This document shows, in pieces, positions 43,386-48,930 of a stretch of 48,930 bases of DNA (within the stretch, counting starts at the first letter, position 1; the number at the start of each line of letters is the position of its first letter). The stretch is from contig JBBDHW010000059.1 of NCBI GenBank assembly GCA_040880805.1, positions 16,379-65,308 of the forward strand. The letters run 5' to 3'. The stretch comes from Acidimicrobiia bacterium. GTDB lineage: Bacteria > Actinomycetota > Acidimicrobiia > IMCC26256 > DASPTH01. The notes below the pieces were generated by a model. It ran no database searches. It was given only the letters and a program-made list of their open reading frames with translations, and had not been told where the DNA came from. Position numbers and translations under genes: made by a program.

Positions 43386-43995
43386 GGTAACCCATGTTGT
43401 GCTGGGCCGCGAGAGCGCCCGGACTCACGTGCGGGAGGCTTGCCGCGAGCTTGGCGACGGGTTCGGACTCTCCCGTCATCGCGGCCTCGTTCACCTGCAA
43501 CCCACGCACATCGGCAAGCCGGACATCGGCCGGGATCACGTCCCCGGTGATGAGCTCCACGACGTCGCCCGGCACCAGCTCCGTCGTCGCCTGGTCGCGG
43601 AGCGCGCCGTCGCGCAGTGTGCGCGAGGTGTCGGTGCTGATCCGCGCCAGCGCGGCGGTTGCGAGCTCAGCTCGGTGCTCCTGCAGGTAACCGATGACCG
43701 CATTGAGCACCACGATCACCGCGATGACGAGCGTGCCGGTCCAGTCTCCGATCGCGAGCGTCACCACCCCTGCCCCAATGAGCACCATGGTCATCGGGTT
43801 GGCGAGCTGGTGAGCAAAGAGTTGCCGTCGCGATCGGCGCGAGGGCTCGACCAGCTCGTTGCGACCGGAGGCCTCGAGTCTCCGTCCAGCTTCCGCCTGG
43901 GTGAGCCCACGCGCGAGATCCGTCCCGAGGGCGCGGGCGACCTCCTCGGTGTCGAGCTGCCAGGGATGGCAAGGAGGTGCCGTCACCCCACTCAC
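43386..43995 (-). pseudogene. N-terminal remnant of a second P-type ATPase
   Basis: From GTG 43995 the minus strand encodes 203 residues of a P2 ATPase N-terminus: GLTQAEAGRRLEASGRNEL, ANPMTMVLIGAGVVTLAIGD, VPGDVVELITGDVIPADVR and MTGESEPV. Similarity stops at AAQHNMGY, where NMVYSGT is expected, and about 110 unrelated codons follow. The phosphorylation and nucleotide domains are gone. It is paralogous to the intact pump next door and faces it tail to tail. Confidence 0.8.
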
Positions 43996-44179
43996 GGATG
44001 CCCGTTCACCGTCACGGTCAGATCACGTCGACGATCAGCGCGCCCCGCAATGCTTCCGCTGCGGGTGTGATCAAGCGTCCAGTTCGCGCGCGACGCGTTC
44101 ACGCATTTCCTCTCGAACGGTGATTGCCACCGACCCCTTGAACCCGCGTCATTCTGAACCGCACCAGACACACGGCCCA

Positions 44180-44193
44180 GAGTCCAAGGTCCT
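44180..44193. promoter_or_regulatory. DosR-like palindrome (degenerate)
   Basis: GAGTCCAAGGTCCT is, on the minus strand, AGGACCTTGGACTC, which is 12 of 14 like the box at 47228. It lies between the ATPase remnant and adenylate kinase. Confidence 0.3.
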
Positions 44194-44349
44194 GCGGCTC
44201 GACCGGCACGCCCGCGCGGTCGCGCAGCTCGGCCCCGGGGCACGCCCGGGCAGGGTAGGCGCACTCGTCCGGGGCCGAGCTCACAGTTGACGCTCGGAAG
44301 GCCGTCGGTATTCCCGAGTTTCTCACCCGTGCGGCCGATCGCCGCGCGC

Positions 44350-44363
44350 GGGACTTTCGTCTC
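44350..44363. promoter_or_regulatory. Strong DosR-like palindrome before adenylate kinase
   Basis: GGGACTTTCGTCTC matches the core at 12 of 14 positions and ends 82 bp before TTG 44446. Confidence 0.45.
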
Positions 44364-44445
44364 TTGCGGAATGTGCCGGCAGCAGTCGAGAATCGGCACG
44401 CCGCAGACGTCACCAAGACGACTGGGCTTGTCGAGGGAGCATTCC

Positions 44446-45180
44446 TTGTCTGCTTCAGCAGGTACGGATTGGGCCTCGGACGCCGATCTCGGTCGCGCGA
44501 CCCGAATCGTCATGCTGGGCCGCCAGGGATCGGGGAAGGGGACGCAATGCGAACGGCTCGCGGAGCTCTTCGGTGTGGCGCACCTGTCAACGGGTGCGTT
44601 GTTTCGCGACGCGGTTGCACGGGACACGAAGCTCGGGCGCTCGGTGAAGACTCTCATGGAGGCGGGCGACCTCGTAACCGACGAACTCGTCCTTCGGGTG
44701 GTGGCGGAACGGCTGGCTCGCGCCGACGTTCGAACGCACGGCTTTGTCCTCGACGGCTTTCCGCGCACCGTCGAGCAGGCAGAAGCACTGGCGCTCCTGC
44801 TGGGATCACAGATCGACATCGCGATCAACCTCGCCGTGAATCCCCGCGTGGTGCTGGAACGACTGCTGCGGCGGCGCGTGTGTGGCGATTGTGGTCGGGC
44901 AGTGCAGGAGCCGGGCGGCAGCGACCCGGCGCGCTGTCCGGATTGTGGGGGTCCTTTGGTCCGACGCGACGACGACACGCGACCGGCGATCGCGCGACGC
45001 CTTGCGCTCTTCGAGCAGTAGACCAAGCCGATTCTGGCGTGGTACGCAAGCCACGGAGTGCTGGCCACGGTCGACGGGCACGGATCGCCGGACGAGGTCG
45101 CCGGCCGCGTCGACCGAGCGTGCACGGCGTGGCGACCCGCAGGTGAAGACGCCGGGATCACCACGAACACCGCCAGCTGA
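44446..45180 (+). CDS. adk: Adenylate kinase with Zn-type LID and in-frame TAG
   Basis: The frame encodes the P-loop GRQGSGKGT (25-33), GDLVTDELV, FVLDGFPRT and a zinc LID (CGDC and CPDC). Codon 192 (45019-45021) is TAG. The frame then continues through TKPILAWYASHGVLATVDG and GSPDEVAGRV, the expected C-terminal helix and strand, to TGA at 45180. TAG stands where relatives have Gln (EQT), so a CAG to TAG change is the simplest cause. TTG 44446 has GAGGGAG 6 nt upstream. It interconverts ATP, ADP and AMP; this is probably a second copy in the stress island. Confidence 0.75.
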
Positions 45181-45205
45181 ACCAGCGAGAGACGCGCTGG
45201 AGCTC

Positions 45206-46636
45206 TCAGGCCTTGACGACCCCCACCGGGCGCAGGCGCGCCACACGACGGGCAAGGCCGGCGCGTTCACACGTGAGCACGACCTCGTCGACGTTCTTGT
45301 AGGAGAACGGCGCTTCCTCGGCCAATGCCCGTGGGGAGTGGGAACGAACCGAGATCCCGGCCGCTTCGAGCTCGGCGGCGAGCGCCGCGCCACGAACCTG
45401 CTTCCGCGCCGCGGTTCGGCTCATCCTCCGGCCCGCACCATGACAGGTCGAGTGGAACGCTCCACCGCCCGCGACACCTGCGAGCACATATGACGCCGTG
45501 CCCATCGAGCCGGGGATCAACACCGGTTGCCCGGTCTCTCTCAGGTCGGGCGGCAGGTCAGAATGCCCGGGCGGGAGCGCGCGGGTGGCTCCCCTGCGAT
45601 GCACGCACAAGAGGCGACGCTCACCCGAGACCTCGTGCCATTCGAGCTTGGCGAGATTGTGCGACACGTCATAGAGGAGCTCGAGATCGGCACCTTGGAC
45701 GGCGCGCTGGAACGCGCGCCTGGTCGCCTCGGTGAGGAGCTGGCGGTTCGCGCGCCCGTAGTTCGCGGCTGCTGCCATCGCACCGAGATACGCGCGCCCG
45801 TCGGGCGAACGGACAGGCGCGCAGGCGAGCTGCCGATCGGGGACGTCGATCCCGTAGGCGCCCATGCGCGGCAGCATCGCTCGTACTTGATCCGAGCAGA
45901 TCTGGTGGCCGAGCCCCCGCGAACCCGAGTGGATCATCACACATACCAGTCCCGGTCGTAGACCGAATGCCTCGGCAAGCGCGGCGTCGAAGATCGCATC
46001 GACGGTTTGCACCTCCAGAAAGTGGTTCCCCGCGCCGAGGCTGCCGACCTGACCGAAGCCGCGCGCCAACGCCCGCTCGCCGACGTCATCGGGTGCCGCA
46101 TCTGCGAGCGCGCCGCCGTCTTCGCATCGTTCGAGGTCACGAGCGACTCCATAGCCACGCATCACCGCGTACCGGGCGCCTTCGACGAGTAGCTCGCGGA
46201 GCTCGTCCTCACTCGCGAGATGCCACACCGCTCCCGGGCCCAACCCCCTGGGCACATGCTGGTCGAGCTCGTCCATGAGCCGGCCGAGATCGGGAGCGAG
46301 CTCATCGTGGTGCACACCCGAGACGAGCAGCCGCACACCGCACGAGATGTCGAAGCCGACACCGCCGGGAGACACCACACCCTCACGTTCGACGTCGGTT
46401 GCCGCGACTCCCCCGATCGGGAACCCGTACCCCCAGTGCACGTCCGGCATCGCGTAGGACGCCTCGACGATCCCGGGAAGGGTGGCGACGTTGACAACTT
46501 GCTCCAGCGACCGGTCGCCGGCGACGTCGGGCAGCAGGGCCCGTGACGCGAACACGATGCCCGGCACGCGCATCGCCCCGCGTCGCTCGATCCGCCACCG
46601 CTCGGGCGTCTCTTCGACCAGCTCGACGGTCACCAC
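45206..46636 (-). CDS. rtcB: RNA-splicing ligase RtcB (Rv2631-like)
   Basis: This 476-residue RNA ligase joins 2',3'-cyclic phosphate ends to 5'-OH ends using GTP and Mn2+. Metal and guanylate ligands are seen in [10 protein letters not shown] (Cys99), [20 protein letters not shown] and [12 protein letters not shown]. It starts at GTG 46636 and follows archease on the same strand after 87 bp, the usual partner. Both genes have DosR-regulon homologues in M. tuberculosis (Rv2630-Rv2631). A role in repairing stress-cut RNA is inferred. Confidence 0.9.
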   Translation of the reverse strand: MVTVELVEETPERWRIERRGAMRVPGIVFASRALLPDVAGDRSLEQVVNVATLPGIVEASYAMPDVHWGYGFPIGGVAATDVEREGVVSPGGVGFDISCGVRLLVSGVHHDELAPDLGRLMDELDQHVPRGLGPGAVWHLASEDELRELLVEGARYAVMRGYGVARDLERCEDGGALADAAPDDVGERALARGFGQVGSLGAGNHFLEVQTVDAIFDAALAEAFGLRPGLVCVMIHSGSRGLGHQICSDQVRAMLPRMGAYGIDVPDRQLACAPVRSPDGRAYLGAMAAAANYGRANRQLLTEATRRAFQRAVQGADLELLYDVSHNLAKLEWHEVSGERRLLCVHRRGATRALPPGHSDLPPDLRETGQPVLIPGSMGTASYVLAGVAGGGAFHSTCHGAGRRMSRTAARKQVRGAALAAELEAAGISVRSHSPRALAEEAPFSYKNVDEVVLTCERAGLARRVARLRPVGVVKA

Positions 46637-46669
46637 CTCATTGAATCGCGACCCGGGCGAACGACCAAG

Positions 46670-46683
46670 GGTCGAAGGACCAT
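46670..46683. promoter_or_regulatory. DosR-like palindrome before rtcB
   Basis: GGGTCGAAGGACCA is 10 of 14 like the GGGACTTTGGACCC box when read on the minus strand. It lies 33 bp before rtcB. Confidence 0.3.
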
Positions 46684-46723
46684 CCCTGCCCCGGCATTCG
46701 GGGACGCTGCCGGCTTCGGTGGA

Positions 46724-47167
46724 TCAGACGTCCACGAGCACATGGCAACGCCACTGTCCATTCCGCCGCTCGAACAGCAAATCGGATCGTGACACGCCCT
46801 TGGGGAGCGCTCCGATCGCTTCCACGCGCTCCGACGGGATCGTCGCGAAGAACCCTCCCACACTTCCGTCCGCATGCTCGGCGAGATCCACACCCAGGGG
46901 AACCTTGCCGAGCGCTTCGATGACGTAGATCACCTCCTCGAGCAGCAAGACGAGCACATCCTCGTCGCTGACCGCGCGGAGCGACACCGGGATGCGGTCG
47001 GTCGGCTCGATGTCTTCGATGTCCGCGAACGACTCGACCAGCCCGAGCGCCGCTTCTTCGAGACAGGCGACCCGCGTCGTCCCCCACGCTTCCAGAATCA
47101 CATCGGCGACATGTGGCACGAGGCGGTGCCCTGCGCCTCTGGCCGATTGATCGCTCATGTCGCTCAT
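46724..47167 (-). CDS. Archease (Rv2630-like)
   Basis: This 147-residue archease has HRLVPHVADVILEAWGT, EEAALGLVESFADI and LFERRNGQWRC-type strands near the end. Archease speeds RtcB guanylation and turnover through Asp/His metal binding. ATG 47167 has GGGGA upstream; ATG 47158 is an in-frame alternative. It is transcribed into rtcB. A box at 47228 lies in its promoter, shared with the divergent CBS genes. Confidence 0.85.
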   Translation of the reverse strand: MSDMSDQSARGAGHRLVPHVADVILEAWGTTRVACLEEAALGLVESFADIEDIEPTDRIPVSLRAVSDEDVLVLLLEEVIYVIEALGKVPLGVDLAEHADGSVGGFFATIPSERVEAIGALPKGVSRSDLLFERRNGQWRCHVLVDV

Positions 47168-47227
47168 GGTTCCCCACGGTTCGCCGCGCCACCAGCCGTC
47201 GCGTCGATCCCGCCGCATCGCGCGAAC

Positions 47228-47241
47228 GGGACCTTGGACCC
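47228..47241. promoter_or_regulatory. Strong DosR-like palindrome between archease and CBS genes
   Basis: GGGACCTTGGACCC matches the core at 11 of 14 positions and matches the box at 32793 at 13 of 14. It lies 60 bp before archease and 124 bp before the CBS gene. Confidence 0.5.
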
Positions 47242-47365
47242 TGTCACACGCGCTGCGCGCGGGTACACGATCGCGGAGATCGCCTTCAACCGAGAAGCTG
47301 GCTCGAGTAGTCGGCTCCGAGATCGCCAACCCGCACCTCTCCGCGTGAGGACCGAGGTGGAAAAC

Positions 47366-47794
47366 GTGAAGATCGAGAACGAAGCAATTCGCACATTGCT
47401 GCGGCGCGCCCCTGTAGCCGTAGATCCCCAGATGACATTGCGTGCAGTGGCCCAAATCCTCGCCGAGGAGTCGATCGGCGCAGTCGTGGTCCGGCGCGAG
47501 CGTCCACTCGGGACGCCGCACAGCTACACGATCGGTGTGGTGTCGGAACGCGACATCAGTCATGCCGTCGCCCGTGGCATGGACCCCGACACGACTCGGG
47601 CCGCGGACGTGATGACGGCAGAACTCGCAGACGCGGAGCCGGACGAAACGATCCTGCGCGTGGCCACACGCATGATGGCCAACGAGGTCCGTCATCTCCC
47701 CGTCAACGAGGGCGAGGAACTGATCGGTGTGATCTCGGAGCGAGACGTGTTGCGCGCCCTGGTGCAAGCGTTACACGACCAGAGCAAAGTGTGA
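47366..47794 (+). CDS. Tandem CBS-domain protein
   Basis: This 142-residue protein has two CBS motifs, EESIGAVVVRRERPLGT with IGVVSERDISH and ANEVRHLPVNEGEELIGVIS with ERDVLRAL. It probably binds an adenine nucleotide. GTG 47366 is chosen because GAGG lies 8 nt upstream; GTG 47346 is possible. It overlaps the next CBS gene by GTGA. It is the second of three such proteins in the window. Confidence 0.8.
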   Translation: MKIENEAIRTLLRRAPVAVDPQMTLRAVAQILAEESIGAVVVRRERPLGTPHSYTIGVVSERDISHAVARGMDPDTTRAADVMTAELADAEPDETILRVATRMMANEVRHLPVNEGEELIGVISERDVLRALVQALHDQSKV

Positions 47795-48198
47795 GCATGG
47801 TCGGCGCGCGCGATCCAATCGGAGGCTTGGTGCGCGGCACACCGGTCTCGATCGCGGAGAAACTGACGTTGCGAGCAGTGGCCGCGGTGCTCACCGAGGA
47901 AGACATCGGTGCTGCACTCGTCGAGCGGATTGACGGGTCGCTGGGGATCATCTCGGAGCGGGACGTCACGCGAGCTCTCGCAGACGACGCCGACCCGGAC
48001 CTCGTGTGGTCGGCCGACATCATGACCGAGGACCTCGTGACCGCCCGCGCGAGCGAGCCGGTCATGGGAGTGGCACTGCGCCTCATCGACGAAGGGATCC
48101 GCCACGTCGCGGTCGTAGACGACAACAGCCTCGTGGGAATCGTGTCGTCGCGAGACGTGTTCCGAGTCCTTGCGGAGGACCTGCTCGAAACGTGGTGA
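47791..48198 (+). CDS. Tandem CBS-domain protein
   Basis: This 135-residue protein again has two CBS motifs only: EEDIGAALVERIDGSLGIIS with ERDVTRAL, then DEGIRHVAVVDDNSLVGIVS with SRDVFRVL. GTG 47791 overlaps the previous stop, which suggests the two proteins are made together and may form a heterodimer. ATG 47797 is an alternative start. Confidence 0.8.
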   Translation: MSMVGARDPIGGLVRGTPVSIAEKLTLRAVAAVLTEEDIGAALVERIDGSLGIISERDVTRALADDADPDLVWSADIMTEDLVTARASEPVMGVALRLIDEGIRHVAVVDDNSLVGIVSSRDVFRVLAEDLLETW

Positions 48199-48232
48199 AT
48201 GTGACACGGGAATGGACTTCTCGCGGCAGGAG

Positions 48233-48559
48233 CTATCTCGCCAACCGGGAGTCGGGCAACGGAAGACGGAACGGGGGATCGGCGGCCGTCGTTGCGTTCG
48301 CGAGCAAAGTTGACGTCCGCAGGTATCCGTCCCGGAAGGCAGACGGCTGGCGGTCGAGCCAATCCATCCCTCTCGACGACCCGAGCTCCAGATGCAGCAC
48401 CTCTTCAGCCGCGGCTTCGACGCCGAGGTAGAACTGACGCTCGGGCGAGCTCGCTGACAACAGGGACCGTTCGGATCGCGCCTCTGCAACAAGACCACGG
48501 ACTGCCACCAGAAGGATCGCCCGCTCGGAGCCGGCCATGCCGCTCAGTGGTGAGGTCAT
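48233..48559 (-). CDS. Hypothetical protein, stress island
   Basis: This 108-residue protein has no family I recognise. It is amphipathic at the start (SERAILLVAVRGLVAEARSE), with RQFYLGVEAAAEEVLHLELG and a C-terminal RDGYLRTSTLLANA. AGGAGGG lies 8 nt before ATG 48559, which supports a real gene. It converges on the CBS pair. Confidence 0.6.
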   Translation of the reverse strand: MTSPLSGMAGSERAILLVAVRGLVAEARSERSLLSASSPERQFYLGVEAAAEEVLHLELGSSRGMDWLDRQPSAFRDGYLRTSTLLANATTAADPPFRLPLPDSRLAR

Positions 48560-48930
48560 CTTCGAGCCCTCCTGTAACGGGGACGTACCACGACCGCCCG
48601 ACTTGTTCGAGGCGGCGCGGATCTCGATTGTCATCTCGGAGGTAGTCCCACAGCCAGGGTCGAAGGTCACTCCCATCGAAGCGACCATCATGGACACTGC
48701 TCATCAGGCACCTTCTCCGGAGAGCGAAAGACGTGCCAGACGCGTTTTCGACCGGTGATAGGGGGTCAGTTTTCAGCCGGTGGCGACAGATCTGCCCTCC
48801 TGCCTCTACCAAGTCGTTCGACTGGTGGTCGCGTCGTTCTCGCGAGGACGCGCTCCGCGGTTCGACTCTCGCAGGGTCGAATGGCCCTGTCACGCTCGCC
48901 GTTCCCTCGCTACGTTCACCACGATGAACG
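48560..48930. other. Right-hand end, intergenic with a box before a cut gene
   Basis: These 371 bases hold no supported gene until ATG 48924, whose first seven bases only are inside the window. The palindrome at 48874 and a -10-like TACGTT (48911-48916) suggest a plus-strand gene starts there. Confidence 0.4.
48874..48887. promoter_or_regulatory. DosR-like palindrome before a gene cut at the window end
   Basis: GGGTCGAATGGCCC keeps all eight outer positions of GGGxCxxxxGxCCC (10 of 14 to the core) and ends 36 bp before ATG 48924. Confidence 0.35.

Larger units (their letters stand above)
43996..44445. other. Intergenic region before adenylate kinase
   Basis: No believable gene is present in these 450 bp. 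Two DosR-like palindromes (44180 and 44350) occur. The strand bias of both flanks places divergent promoters here. Confidence 0.45.

Noticed and set aside
40210-45021. Genome-wide reassignment of TAG to an amino acid
   Set aside because: TAG ends several ordinary genes here (stops at 2861, 8625, 13977 and 21851), so wholesale recoding is unlikely; only local suppression or mutation remains possible.
1-48930. CRISPR arrays, tRNA or rRNA genes, insertion sequences, cobalamin riboswitches
   Set aside because: I looked for regular repeats, transposase frames and conserved RNA boxes by eye and found none; a covariance-model search would be decisive.

Overview
The window comes from a high-GC actinobacterium. 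The most likely placement is Acidimicrobiia or a related soil or freshwater lineage. The grounds are GC-rich wobble positions throughout, an F420-type luciferase-like monooxygenase, DUF4193 and DUF1918 proteins, a class II (B12) ribonucleotide reductase, and a set of genes otherwise typical of the mycobacterial DosR dormancy regulon. No tRNA, rRNA, CRISPR array or complete insertion sequence was found.

Layout. 1-3.7 kb: a cut ABC-exporter membrane domain, a histidine phosphatase, a P-loop kinase-like protein and an aminoglycoside-phosphotransferase-like kinase. 4.1-5.6 kb: one open frame joining an ECF sigma factor to a complete SAICAR synthetase (PurC). 6-18.5 kb: a catabolic acyl-CoA cluster. 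It holds a FadD-type ligase, an LLM monooxygenase, a SnoaL-like protein, an SDR, a two-subunit B12-dependent acyl-CoA mutase, a crotonase, two CaiB/BaiF CoA-transferases, an FCD-type GntR regulator, a ferredoxin-type reductase and an amidohydrolase. Three AT-rich sites sharing a (T/C)GTATAT core sit in the regulator promoter and in two divergent promoters, so the local GntR protein probably controls the cluster. The mutase keeps the carboxylate-binding Arg of methylmalonyl-CoA mutase but has Ala in place of the catalytic Tyr, so its substrate is probably unusual.

18.8-23.6 kb: a small protein with a repeated LAQ motif, a JmjC/cupin oxygenase and a soluble Ser/Thr kinase, joined by ATGA overlaps. 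Facing them is a B12-type radical SAM enzyme. Together they look like an undescribed peptide- or protein-modifying system. 23.9-27.8 kb: a VapBC module with a clear operator, an acyl-CoA synthetase, a slipin without a membrane anchor, and a DUF4193 protein.

27.8-48.9 kb: a dormancy/stress island. Its genes match the DosR-regulon set of mycobacteria: DUF1918, UspA, NrdZ-type RNR, CBS proteins, a phosphoribosyltransferase-hydrolase fusion, CapA, a CtpF-type ATPase, and archease with RtcB. FtsH, NadA, a PRPP synthetase and adenylate kinase are interleaved. GGGAC-N4-GTCCC-like palindromes resembling DosR boxes lie upstream of many of these genes. The island is also eroding. Two genes (UspA and adenylate kinase) have in-frame TAG codons, and there are remnants of a second P-type ATPase, a second DUF1918 gene and an adenosine-specific-kinase-like gene.
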